From contig NC_064044.1 of NCBI RefSeq assembly GCF_932526225.1, positions 9,710,538-9,774,537 on the forward strand: 64,000 bases of DNA, given 5' to 3'. The position numbers were made by a program, and so were the translations under genes. Origin of the DNA: Nematostella vectensis. Its lineage: Eukaryota; Cnidaria; Anthozoa; Actiniaria; Edwardsiidae. The notes below the pieces were generated by a model that searched no databases, had not been told where the DNA came from, and saw nothing but the letters and a program-made list of their open reading frames with translations. Below are positions 52,440 to 64,000 of this stretch, one piece after another; position 1 is the stretch's first letter; each line of letters starts with the position of its first letter.

Positions 52440-54905
52440 CAATAACTATACTATTAAATGAAATTACGGGGCGTAAAGCAAAAACGACAACTCGCCCCGA
52501 GATTTGGTTTACTAGTAGTAAGTAATTATAATACCTATAAATTACGGGGCGTAAAGCAAAAACGACAACTCGCCCCGAGATTTGGTTTACTAGTAGTAAG
52601 TAATTATAATACTGAGAAATAATGGGGCGTAAAGCAAAAACGACAACTCGCCCCGAGATTTGGTTTATTAGTACCGATAAATTACGGGGCGTAAAGCAAA
52701 AACGACAACACGCCCCGAGATTTGGTTTACTAGTAGTAAGTTATTATGATACTTATAAATTACGGGGCGTAAAGCAAAAACGACAACACGCCCCGAGATT
52801 TGGTTTACTAGTAGTAAGTTATTATGATACTTATAAATTACGGGGCGTAAAGCAAAAACGACAACTCGCCCCGAGATTTGGTTTACTAGTAGTAAGTAAT
52901 TATAATACCTATAAATTACGGGGCGTAAAGCAAAAACGACAACTCGCCCCAATATTTGGTTTATTAGTACCGATAAATTACTGGGCGTAAAGCAAAAACG
53001 ACAACTCGCCCCGAGATTTGGTTTACTAGTAGTAAGTTATTATGATACTTATAAATTACGGGGCGTAAAGCAAAAACGACAACTCGCCCCGAGATTTGGT
53101 TTACTAGTAGTAAGTTATTATGATACTTATAAATTACGGGGCGTAAAGCAAAAACGACAACACGCCCCGAGATTTGGTTTACTAGTAGTAAGTTATTATG
53201 ATACTTATAAATTACGGGGCGTAAAGCAAAAACGACAACACGCCCCGAGATTTGGTTTACTAGTAGTAAGTTATTATGATACTTATAAATTACGGGGCGT
53301 AAAGCAAAAACGACAACACGCCCCGAGATTTGGTTTACTAGTAGTAAGTTATTATGATACTTATAAATTACGGGGCGTAAAGCAAAAACGACAACACGCC
53401 CCGAGATTTGGTTTACTAGTAGTAAGTTATTATGATACTTATAAATTACGGGGCGTAAAGCAAAATCGACAACACGCCCCGAGATTTGGTTTACTAGTAG
53501 TAAGTAATTATAATACTGAGAAATAATGGGGCGTAAAGCAAAAACGACAACTCGCCCCGAGATTTGGTTTATTAGTACCGATAAATTACGGGGCGTAAAG
53601 CAAAAACGACAACACGCCCCGAGATTTGGTTTACTAGTAGTAAGTTATTATGATACTTATAAATTACGGGGCGTAAAGCAAAAACGACAACTCGCCCCGA
53701 GATTTGGTTTACTAGTAGTAAGTTATTATGATACTTATAAATTACGGGGCGTAAAGCAAAATCGACAACACGCCCCGAGATTTGGTTTACTAGTAGTAAG
53801 TAATTATAATACCGAGAAATTACTGGGCGTAAAGCAAAAACGACAACTCGCCCCGAGATTTGGTTTACTAGTAGTAAGTTATTATGATACTTATAAATTA
53901 CGGGGCGTAAAGCAAAAACGACAACTCGCCCCGAGATTTGGTTTACTAGTAGTAAGTTATTATGATACTTATAAATTACGGGGCGTAAAGCAAAAACGAC
54001 AACACGCCCCGAGATTTGGTTTACTAGTAGTAAGTTATTATGATACTTATAAATTACGGGGCGTAAAGCAAAAACGACAACACGCCCCGAGATTTGGTTT
54101 ACTAGTAGTAAGTTATTATGATACTTATAAATTACGGGGCGTAAAGCAAAAACGACAACACGCCCCGAGATTTGGTTTACTAGTAGTAATTATAATACCT
54201 ATAAATTACGGGGCGTAAAGCAAAAACGACAACTCGCCCCGAGATTTGGTTTACTAGTAGTAATTATAATACCTATAAATTACGGGGCGTAAAGCAAAAA
54301 CGACAACTCGCCCCGAGATTTGGTTTACTAGTAGTAAGTAATTATAATACCTATAAATTACGGGGCGTAAAGCAAAAACGACAACTCGCCCCAATATTTG
54401 GTTTATTAGTACCGATAAATTACTGGGCGTAAAGCAAAAACGACAACTCGCCCCGAGATTTGGTTTACTAGTAGTAAGTTATTATGATACTTATAAATTA
54501 CGGGGCGTAAAGCAAAATCGACAACACGCCCCGAGATTTGGTTTACTAGTAGTAAGTAATTATAATACCGAGAAATTACGGGGCGTAAAGCAAAAACGAC
54601 AACACGCCCCGAGATTTGGTTTACTAGTAGTAAGTAATTATAATACCGAGAAATTACGGGGCGTAAAGCAAAAACGACAACTCGTCCCGAGATTTGGTTT
54701 ATTAGTACCGATAAAATACGGGGCGTAAAGCAAAAACGACAACTCGCCCCGAGATTTGGTTTACTAGTAATAAGTAATTATAATACCGAGAAAAAATGGG
54801 GCGTAAAGCAAAAACGATAACTCGCCCCGAGATTTGGTTAACTAGTACCAAGAAATTACAGTGTGTAAAGGAAAAACGACAACACGCCTCGAGGTTTGGT
54901 TTATT
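52440..54905 (+). repeat. Left tandem array of the foldback element
   Basis: About 32 units; each unit itself holds GGGGCG...CGCCCC, a 6-bp stem with a 19-base loop. Because 78 is a multiple of 3, one array gives a 230-codon open frame that is not a gene. Confidence 0.95.
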
Positions 54906-55410
54906 CATGGCAATTAGGATACTTTGTCAGCGATTCCTCTATAAAATAAACAAAAATGAATCCCGTATTTATGTTGAATAATGAACTCGGCTAATAAAAT
55001 ATTTCTAACCTTATAATCCGAAAGGTCTCCTGTCTTTTGAGTTAGCGAAATTCTTTTTAGTTTCCTCTCGTTCCATTTCTATTTCTCTTGTCTTAAAACC
55101 CTAGGGATCGTTGTTTTCACTCGAAACATTTAAACGGTACTGTGTAACCATAGCCTATTTAGGCCCGAGCCCGAGCCCTCTCCAAACCTAACTTCGTATT
55201 TAGGTTCTATATAAAATAAGAAGGGAGTGAAACAACGCTTGATTCCATTGTTAGAAAACCTGCCTAGTTACGGCCAATGATGTGATGTTAGTATGAGACA
55301 TGATTGATTGACAGCTCACCTTCTCTTTGAGCTGATCTCGCCGCCGACACACACCCAGGCATGCGACAAGTGCTGGGATCGGGGCTTCTTTTAAAAATGT
55401 TTCTACGGAC

Positions 55411-55703
55411 CCAGAACCGTATCCAGGGGGGTGGGGGGGGGGGGCTGCAGGGGGTGCGAACGCATCCCCCTACAACGGCCGAAAGTCCATTTTTGGTTCT
55501 CAGTAGACGTGCTATTTGTAGACAAAACTCAAAATTATGAGCTAGATCACTCTGGTATTAGCCAAATCTAGCAATAAACGTCCCGTGGAGATACTGCAAA
55601 GGCATAAAAAAGTCCCTTTTTGTTCTTTCGGAGGTGGTTAGATTTTTATCAGAAAACTCTCTCCCTCCCTCCCCCCCAAGAAAAATCCTGGGTACGGGCC
55701 TGC
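55411..55703. mobile_element. Short inverted-repeat element, CAGGCCCGTACCC family (copy D)
   Basis: Sits in the loop of the foldback element. Ends CAGAACCGTATCCAGG and CCTGGGTACGGGCCTG with the same core as copies A and B (acgtgctatttgtagacaaaact). Confidence 0.75.
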
Positions 55704-55839
55704 TTCTTCATACAAAAAGGCAAATGACAGGAGATGGTCAGCTTATAATTTGATTTGCTCTATCCCCCCTTCTTCACTTCGCCATTAATAGAAACACTTT
55801 GCGCTCTGCCGATAACTTGCAGAATTTTCTGTTTTCTTA

Positions 55840-57235
55840 TTACTAGTAAACCAAATCTCGGGGCGTGTTGTCGTTTTTGCTTTACGCCCCGTAATTTATA
55901 AGTATCATAATAACTTACTACTAGTAAACCAAATCTCGGGGCGAGTTGTCGTTTTTGCTTTACGCCCCGTAATTTATAAGTATCATAATAACTTACTACT
56001 AGTAAACCAAATCTCGGGGCGAGTTGTCGTTTTTGCTTTACGCCCAGTAATTTATCGGTACTAATAAACCAAATCTCGGGGCGAGTTGTCGTTTTTGCTT
56101 TACGCCCCGTAATTTATAAGTATTATAATTACTTACTACTAGTAAACCAAATCTCGGGGCGAGTTGTCGTTTTTGCTTTACGCCCCGTAATTTATACGTA
56201 TTATAATTACTTACTACTAGTAAACCAAATCTCGGGGCGAGTTGTTGTTTTTGCTTTACGCCCCGTAATTTATAGGTACTAGTAAACCAAATCTCGGGGC
56301 GAGTTGTTGTTTTTGCTTTACGCCCCGTAATTTATAGGTATTATAATTACTTACTACTAGTAAACCAAATCTCGGGGCGAGTTGTCGTTTTTGCTTTACG
56401 CCCCGTAATTTATAGGTATTATAATTACTTACTACTATTAAACCAAATCTCGGGGCGAGTTGTCGTTTTTGCTTTACGCCCCGTAATTTATAGGTATTAT
56501 AATTACTTACTACTAGTAAACCAAATCTCGGGGCGAGTTGTCGTTTTTGCTTTACGCCCCGTAATTTATAGGTATTATAATTACTACTAGTAAACCAAAT
56601 CTCGGGGCGAGTTGTCGTTTTTGCTTTACGCCCCGTAATTTATAGGTATTATAATTACTACTAGTAAACCAAATCTCGGGGCGAGTTGTCGTTTTTGCTT
56701 TACGCCCCGTAATTTATAGGTATTATAATTACTTACTACTAGTAAACCAAATCTCGGGGCGAGTTGTCGTTTTTGCTTTACACCCCGTAATTTCATTTAA
56801 TAGTATAGTTAATGTTTTCCCTGCTAGCAGAGGCCTCTTTTCTCTGTAGGCGAGTTGTCAGATTGCTTTCTCGCCCCGAAATTTTGTTTACTAGTATGTT
56901 TTTATCTATAAAATTTTAAAATTCTATAAAATTTCAAAATAATACCACTAAACTTTTATAGGTATATAATTACTTACTACTAGTAAACCAAATTTAGGGG
57001 CGAGTTGTCGTTTTTGCTTTACGCCCCGTAATTTATAGGTATTATAATTACTTACTACTAGTAAACCAAATCTCGGGGCGAGTTGTCGTTTTTGCTTTAC
57101 GCCCCGTAATTTATAGGTATTATAATTACTTACTACTAGTAAACAAAAATTTCGGGGCGAGTTGCCGTTTTTGCTTTACGCCCCGTAATTTCATTTAATG
57201 GTATAGTTATTGTTATACTAGTAAACCAAATGTCG
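55840..57235 (-). repeat. Right tandem array of the foldback element
   Basis: About 18 units in reverse orientation to the left array. A variant block near 56810-56960 repeats the terminal sequence of the element. Confidence 0.95.
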
Positions 57236-57469
57236 GGGCGAGTTGTCAGATTGCTTTCTCGCCCCGAAATTTTGTTTACTAGTATGTTTTTATCTATAAA
57301 ATTTTAATATTCTATAAAATTTCAAAATAATACCACTAAACTTTCTCGCCCCCAATTTCATTTACTAGTACTAGTAAGTTAATTTGCTAAGTTAGCTAAT
57401 ATATGAATTCCCCGGATCGGCGGATTTTCATACCCCTATTTACCCCCCCCCCCCCCCCCCCCCCATATA

Positions 57470-59500
57470 GTGGCCTTGTTGTTGGTGGCCTACTCCAAAA
57501 TGAATGCTATGAAGAAAAAAACATATTGATTTTGGAAGCAAATCCTAAAAAAACATCTAAGGCATCACTGACAGTGCTAAAATGCTAAATTCTAATTTCA
57601 AACCAAACCCTTTCATTGATCTATGTTTGGGGTAGAGAGGAAGCAAAGAATATCAATTGACTAAAAAATAGTCAAAGGGAGAGAAGATATGAAGAAAATT
57701 GACTCAACTTGAAAGGTTTGGTGAAAGAGGTATAACAGTAATGAAAATAATTTGATTGAGCATTTCATGACATTTCCCCTTTCCCATTATCTTAACCCTT
57801 TCACCACAACAGGCCTCTGAAGAGGCCATGTCTATGCTATCCAAGCTATGTGAACAGAATTCTATTATTGAAAAAGATAAGGTTGTTGCTAGTGTTATAA
57901 GTATCTTGCCCTAAAAAACCCTTCCCTTTAATAAAAGTTCCATTAATGTACATGTGTAAAGCCACATTCTGCCAAGCTTTGTCCTTGCGAAGATTAAGTA
58001 ATGGATGAAACAGGATTTCAAAGATAAAATATAGTGTCAGACACAATTTTAGATAAGATGCAATACTGAAGTTTTATTTACCATTTTAAGTGGGAATTAA
58101 TATCTACAAATATACATCCAGTAATGTATTATGTCTTGGTGTTTTTAGAAACCCTGGATCCAGCCATTCCAATGAAATAAATCTAAACCTCTAAGATAAA
58201 TGTAATGGGAAAGAGACTTGAAAAGGAAATCCTAAAAAGAAGATATAAGTGAAAGTACTAATTGAAAATTTCTAATTTAAAAATCAAATCTATTCATTAA
58301 TTTATAGCAAAGAGCATCAATTGCATAAAAATAGTCAACAGGGAGAAGAAAAAGAAAGAAAGATGAATCTTCTTTAAATATTTAAAAAGAAAATATAATA
58401 ACAATAATTTGATAATTATATTCAGCACTTTCCTAAAATATTCCCTTTCCCATTATCTTTAGGTTGATAGAAAACTGTTTTCTTTACAGATTTATTATTT
58501 AAAAAGCAAAAGTTTGTTTTTAGTTTTATATAATATAAGTATTTTTTTCTAAAAAAAAAACCTATTGAGTGTGTACTGCTGAATCACATAGAGCCCCCTC
58601 CCTAATGGGGTTAGGGGTTATGTGCGGTTTTAGACCACTTTTTAACCAGAATATGTCAAGAGGGGTGGTGGTATTGACTGTTTTTGACTCTTAACTTGGA
58701 AACAGGCTTCTATTAAAGTCTAATCCCCCACCCTTTCCTGGGACCATGTGTGAGGGGGTATCAAATGACTAAGTGAATAAGAACTCCCTACTTTTATCTT
58801 TCAAGACATGTTTTTCAATTCTCATGTCTTCCAGTCTTTAGCATTCATCTTGGCCCTCAGGTAGTCCCTGGTTCATAAAAGAGTGAAATTTCTTTCAAAA
58901 CAATATTTTCACCAAGACATTTATAATCTGACTAATTTCCACAACTATTTGAAAAAAAAAAATTAAACACATGAGATGCAAGATGCAGACAATAACAACA
59001 ATACATATTGGCAAAAGGGGTTGAATTTTTTTTTTTTTTTTTTATCCTCGGTAAGGAAAATTTCTCTTGTAAGTTGAAAAAGTTGCTGTATCTTCTGAGG
59101 ATATGTATCTTCTTAGGACTAAAAAAGCACAGGATATAAAGACAAGGACGGTCTTTTTTAGCAGAATATGACAAATGCAACACGATATGGATAAGCCTTT
59201 ATAAAATATATCAACACAATCAGGATATTTCAACACAATCAATTCAGAACGAAGAATGTCAAAACAAAAGTTGTTATGCTCAAATAATTTGATTACTAAG
59301 TTGAGTACTTGCATTCTCAAAGCAAAAAAAAGGACAACAAAAAGCCCAATAACTGTCATATCCTAAATAGACAATACACATCGTCGTCCAAAACTCGCCT
59401 TGCATTGTTTTTGTCGCTTTCTTGTGGTTGTGTTCGCTTTTTAATGTGAACTGTTACTTACTTAAATTTACAAGCTAAAACTAGACATATCCTTACATAA
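57470..59500. other. AT-rich region with two weak exon-like stretches
   Basis: 57590-57790 and 58270-58465 are imperfect copies of each other (caattgactaaaaaatagtcaa, ccctttcccattatctt). 57470-57590 reads EEKNILILEANPKK, resembling the start of FAD-dependent hydroxylases such as COQ6. 57812-57914 follows a good acceptor and reads ASEEAMSMLSKLCEQNSIIE to a stop. Neither can be linked to a gene here. Confidence 0.25.
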
Positions 59501-59502
59501 AT

Positions 59503-61310
59503 CTCCGGGACTGTATAAATTTATACATTCAGGGGCGTAGCCAGGGGGGTGGCCCAGGAGGCCCGGTCCCCCCCTTCTAGCAGCCAAAAATACAGTAAAT
59601 GTATAAGACATTATCTAAAATACAGCGGAAAATGCCTTTTGGGCCCCCTTTGGTTAAAAATCCTGGCTACGCCGCTGACATTCCTTTTTGAACTCCGGGA
59701 CTGTATAAATTTATACATCCCTTTTTAAACTCCAGGACTGGATAAATTTCTACATTCCTTTTTGAACTCCGGGACTGTATAAATTTATACATTTCTTTTT
59801 GAACTCCGGGACTGTATAAATTTATACATTCCTTTTTGGACTGCGGGACTGTATAAATTTAAATACATTCCTTTTTGAACTCGGGGACTGTATAAATTAA
59901 TACATTCCTTTTTGAACTCCGGGACTGTATAAATTATACATTCCTATTTGAATTCCGGGACTGTATAAATTTATACATTCCTTTTTAAAATCCGGGACTG
60001 TATAAATTTACACATTCCTTTTTGAACTCCGGGACTGTATAAATTTACACATTCCTTTTTGAGCTCCGGGACTGTATAAATTTACACATTCTTTTTTGAA
60101 CTCGGGTACTGTATAAATTTACACATTCCTTTTTGAACTCCGGGACTGTATAAATTTACACATTCCTTTTTTAACTCGGGGACTGTATAAATTTACACAT
60201 TCCTTTTTGAACTCGGGGACTGTATAAATTTACACATTCCTTTTTGAACTCGGGGACTGTATAAATTTACACATTCCTTTTTGAACTCCGGGACTGTATA
60301 AATTTACACATTCCTTTTTGAACTCGGGGACTGTATAAATTTACACATTCCTTTTTGAACTCGGGGACTGTATAAATTTACACATTCCTTTTTGAACTCG
60401 GGGACTGTATAAATTTACACATTCCTTTTTTAACTCAGGGACTGTATAAATTTACACATTCCTTTTTGAACTCGGGGACAGTTTAAATTTACACATTCCT
60501 TTTTGAACTCGGGGACTGTATAAATTTACACATTCCTTTTTGAATTCCGGGACTGTATAAATTTACACATTCCTTTTTGAACTCGGGGACTGTATAAATT
60601 TACACATTCCTTTTTGAACTCGGGGACTGTATAAATTTACACATTCCTTTTTGAACTCGGGGACTGTATAAATTTACACATTCCTTTTTGAACTCCGGGA
60701 CTGTATAAATTTACACATTCCTTTTTGAACTCCGGGACTGTATAAATTTACACATTCCTTTTTGAACTCCGGGACTGTATAAATTTACACATTCCTTTTT
60801 GAACTCCGGGACTGTATAAATTTACACATTCCTTTTTGAACTCCGGGACTGTATAAATTTACACATTCCTTTTTGAACTCGGGGACTGTATAAATTTACA
60901 CATTCCTTTTTGAACCCGGGGACTGTATAAATTTACACATTCCTTTTTGAACTCAGGGATTGTATAAATTTACACATTCCTTTTTGAACTCGGGGACTGT
61001 ATAAATTTACACATTCCTTTTTGAACTCAGGGACTGTATAAATTTACACATTCCTTTTTTAACTCGGGGACTGTATAAATTTACACATTCCTTTTTGAAC
61101 TCGGGGACTGTATAAATTTACACATTCCTTTTTGAACTCGGGGACTGTATAAATTTACACATTCCTTTTTGAACTCAGGGACTGTATAAATTTGCACATT
61201 CCTTTTTGAACTCGGGGACTGTATAAATTTACACATTCCTTTTTGAACTCGGGGACTGTATAAATTTACAGATTCCTTTTTGAACTCAGGGACGGTATAA
61301 ATTTATACCT
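59503..61310. repeat. 37-bp minisatellite
   Basis: About 42 copies of gaactcggggactgtataaa plus tttacacattccttttt. The early copies vary (tatacatt), the later ones are homogeneous. The first unit is split by a short element at 59531-59677. Confidence 0.95.
59531..59677. mobile_element. Short inverted-repeat element, GGCGTAGCC family, inside the minisatellite
   Basis: Ends AGGGGCGTAGCCAGG and CCTGGCTACGCCGCTG; ACATTC is repeated on both sides, and removing the element restores a normal 37-bp unit. Same family as 7103-7239. Confidence 0.82.
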
Positions 61311-62545
61311 TTCCTGGAACAAAAGGGTATTTTTAATCTTTTCTAGACAATTGTTGTTTCGCTCCTTTTTACATGTAAAAAGGCCCAAAAAATCCAAAGC
61401 TCCTCAAATTGAGGACTCCCGCCAAGAAAAGCCTTAGGAACACAAAATGTGTTAAGTGTCCTTGAAATGCGGGAGTATCTTTACTTAATCGTGCTTTAGT
61501 GTTATTTTCGCTGTATCTTTAGGAACTGAATCGTTGAAGGATCGAGTATGGCCATTTTGTTATAAATGGTAAGGGTCGAATATCAAATTTTTGTTAAAGT
61601 GGAGGAAATTGAAATAACTGAAGGGCTCTCAAAGGAGTAAGTTACGGATATGTGAAAAAGCAACGAAATCCATTATATTGGAAAGGATCTGACGCTCAAA
61701 TTGTGTAATATCTGTACGCCTGCACAAAGGCTGTGATTGCAGAAATTGTCTAATATTGTTAGTTTCAAACTCGTTACTTAAAGTATAACAAAAAACCCTT
61801 GATTTCGTTTAAAATATAGTAAATGTCACTCCATTTTCGCCAATTTTAAGTAAAAAATCCCAAACGGCAAAACGCCATTTTCTCCTGACGTGGTGTTAAT
61901 TCGCAATAAGTAAGTAATTGGACGAAAAAATGATGAACATTTTTTTCTCTGTATTATTTGAAAGCATAGACGCTTTCAAAATATTCATTCTGCTTTGCAA
62001 AAACATAGATGCGTAATATCGTTTCGGAATTATTAACAGCGTATATCTTACTGCTTTGATCACAATTGTGATCGAAAAAGGAGTGAGTTTGCCGAAAAGT
62101 TGGGTGATTCACGCGCAAATGGTGTTCAAAAGCTTATAAAAAATATTAATAAAAATCACCGCTCCAATTGCTGCAGGATTCCTTTTGGATACTTTGCTCA
62201 GGTTATACTCAGCTTTTTCCTGGGGAAGATTCGGGCTCCCCGGTCAATTATATGTGTATTTTGGGTGAGGGGGGTCCTATTTTGTATGGGAATGTCTAAT
62301 GTTTATCACCCACTTGTACAACTCTTGACGTCACAAGTAATATGCAAATTAGATATTCGAATGTCGCCGGTTTCATGCGAAAATTTGCCAAAATTGCTCA
62401 TTTTGAAAGGATCAAAAATCAGGTTTCCGTTTAAATCAAGTATCGAAAATTGGAGGAATTATTGTTGAGATATTACGCTACTATACTAACTAGACAATTT
62501 GTCAAAATAAGCAAAAGAGAATTTCGTGTCACGTTCTCTTTTTAA
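61311..62545. other. No feature seen
   Basis: AT-rich, single-copy looking. An open frame at 62100-62468 has no splice or family support. Confidence 0.4.
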
Positions 62546-62716
62546 TGCTAATGCAGAGAACTGTAATGCCTTATGCACACTAGCAACATGACAACATAAC
62601 GACATGTTTTTTTTTTCTCTTATGTCGTTATTTGGAACAGTGCGCAAAACAACACAGTACACAGTTCTCTTAATGTCAGTTGTAATGTCGAACCAGTTTT
62701 TCCACTTCACACTTAC

Positions 62717-62789
62717 GGTTCTCGTCGCCATCTGTAATGTTGTAGATGACTTTCACTTTGTACTCTATATCTCTAACAGTGATGCTCAC
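62717..62789 (-). pseudogene. Copy of cadherin exon 21 with a 108-base deletion
   Basis: Keeps both splice sites and an open frame (VSITVRDI then EYKVKVIYNITDGDEN) but lost 36 codons, including NDNSPQF and the ATDQD calcium motif. It could not form an EC linker. Confidence 0.85.
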
Positions 62790-63013
62790 CTAGCGACAAA
62801 TCCGATAGTTCTCATGATTGATATTTGCAGTGGTACCTCTATAGGATTTTCAAAGATCAAAGCAAAAAGCTTGTTACAGTAGAATGGTTTGATGTCTGGT
62901 GACAGTAAAGATAAAAATGAGCTAATAAGGTGTGGTTGGCCCGGGGGTGCATGTACCCCAAGGGGTCCCCTCCATCATCTATGGCCTCAAAGCCACAGGA
63001 ATCCGATACTCAC

Positions 63014-63157
63014 CCTGACTGTTGCTGACTTTCTGTCGGAGATCGGAGTTGCCTGATCGGTGGCTGTTATGTCGAGAAGGAATCTCCCGTCGCCTTTAGC
63101 ATTCCGGCTCATTTGGGGGCTCTCGCGATCCAATTCTTTCCTTACAGACAACTCACC
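63014..63157 (-). pseudogene. Near-identical copy of cadherin exon 20
   Basis: 144 bases, the same length and splice sites as exon 20. I count two base changes, one silent and one Gln to Lys. The frame is open, but the context is a fragment. Confidence 0.85.
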
Positions 63158-64000
63158 CTGCAGTATAGCAAGTCTTCTTAGTAACGCTAACTTGAGTGGA
63201 GAGGGAGGGGGAGAAATTACACCTTACGTAACGTAACAGTGGATTTTATTATTCAAGCACACCCGTAACTCAGATATATCTTACGCTAACATAAAAATAA
63301 GCCTTAAAAGATCAAGATGATTTCTTTGAAGGTACTAAAACAAGAATTGATAGGCAAGCACATGCACCAGTGTACGGTGAATGCCTGCGATGTTCTACTG
63401 GAGCTATCTGGTATAATTTCATCTGACCTTAAGGGCTTTAACAATTGACTAGCGGTGGATTAGAAACCATAAACCAGCAATCACATGAATCCATTCCAGA
63501 CAAGAATCCTTTACCTGGAATCTGCTTTCTCGATAATATCCCCTTTTTCAGACATAGCAAAACAACGTATGGGAAAAGTTGTTGACGACAATTCAATGAT
63601 AGCTCAAACTTATGCCAGGAAGGAAAAGGTAATCAAAAGCTGTATGAGTTATTCATCTTTTAGCACCATTCCTAGAAACCAACAATAAAAATTGTAACAT
63701 ATTTGGGATCATACGGTGCAGGATTCGCCTTGTTTTCAGCAGCCGATGACAGCTAGATAGCTATTTTTAGCCAACCGGGCTATTTTTGGCCTGAGGTAAG
63801 CCCGCATTTACCAGTTAGATCCCTTCCCGATAAGCTTTCGTCTCTCTTCCTTACGACACCAGAAGCATTTTGTGACAAAGAGTCCAGGAAATATGGAGCG
63901 CAGTCGCTCACACACGCTTAATTCTGTGGCCTTTTTATCGAAGAGTGAGGTTATCTTCGAGTACTGTGTGGTAGTGATGGTTGCTGCTTGCTTTGCGCTT

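Larger units (their letters stand above)
52239..57413. mobile_element. 5.2 kb foldback element with arms of tandem repeats
   Basis: Both ends start GGGGAATTCATATATTAGCT, inverted, and stay nearly identical for at least 190 bp. Inside each arm are tandem units of about 78 bp (ggggcgtaaagcaaaaacga, ctcgccccgagatttgg, ttactagtagtaagtta): about 32 in the left arm (to 54905) and about 18 in the right arm (from 55840). GGATCGGC is repeated directly at both edges (8-10 bp target duplication, depending on where the end is set). The 0.9 kb centre has no transposase frame, so it is non-autonomous. Confidence 0.88.
51952..57466. mobile_element. Older poly-G/poly-C-ended inverted-repeat element, interrupted
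   Basis: The left end CCATATACC then a G run and TTGAATAGG pairs with the right end ...CCTATTTA, a C run and CATATAG. ATATA flanks both ends. Its body (cggatt-rich, 51975-52238 and 57414-57445) is split by the foldback element. Confidence 0.6.
62546..64000 (-). pseudogene. Direct segmental copy of cadherin gene segment 16779-21228
   Basis: 62546-63212 matches 16779-17673 and 63218-64000 matches 20331-21228, in the same orientation. The part 17674-20330 (minisatellite and both palindromes) is missing. The copy runs off the right edge. It has exon copies but no other part of the gene is seen near it. Confidence 0.88.

Noticed and set aside
53526-54218. 230-codon open frame with 26-residue repeats
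   Set aside because: The 78-bp unit of the foldback element is a multiple of 3, so a frame stays open by chance.
59042-59359. 105-codon hydrophobic minus-strand open frame
   Set aside because: AT-rich composition, no splice sites or recognisable family.

Overview
This is a eukaryotic, intron-rich window with no bacterial features. The evidence is a 47-exon gene with GT-AG introns of mostly 0.2-1.5 kb, decayed LINE retrotransposons, many short terminal-inverted-repeat elements with G/C homopolymer ends, and abundant micro- and minisatellites. The main gene is a cadherin-23-like protein, and the base composition and repeat style fit an anthozoan cnidarian such as a sea anemone. The organism call is an inference.

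Positions 38737 down to 532 (minus strand) carry the 5' and middle part of one giant gene. I placed 47 coding exons whose reading phases join without a break: 7301 coding bases, about 2433 residues. They encode a signal peptide, 22 extracellular cadherin (EC) repeats, and the start of a membrane-adjacent domain like that of vertebrate CDH23. The transmembrane and cytoplasmic parts lie beyond the left edge. Motifs at both protein ends and in the middle match CDH23 rather than Fat, Dachsous or classical cadherins. CDH23 is the tip-link cadherin of vertebrate hair cells, and a CDH23-like polypeptide has been reported in sea anemone hair bundles.

Positions 45270 to 40965 (minus strand) carry a complete five-exon gene for a secreted 211-residue cysteine-rich protein of DUF4773 type with an arginine-rich tail. 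Positions 49458-51247 (plus strand) carry two phase-compatible exons of a protein I do not recognise.

The right third is mostly repeats. A 5.2 kb foldback element (about 52.24-57.41 kb) is built from about 78-bp tandem units in inverted arms and is nested in an older inverted-repeat element. A 37-bp minisatellite occupies 59.5-61.3 kb. From 62.55 kb to the right edge runs a direct, shortened copy of the cadherin gene segment 16.78-21.23 kb, including copies of exons 20 and 21.

The most unusual pattern is inside the cadherin gene. Several intronic tandem arrays are seeded on exon boundaries, so splice sites together with flanking coding bases have been amplified, up to about 22 copies at exon 22.
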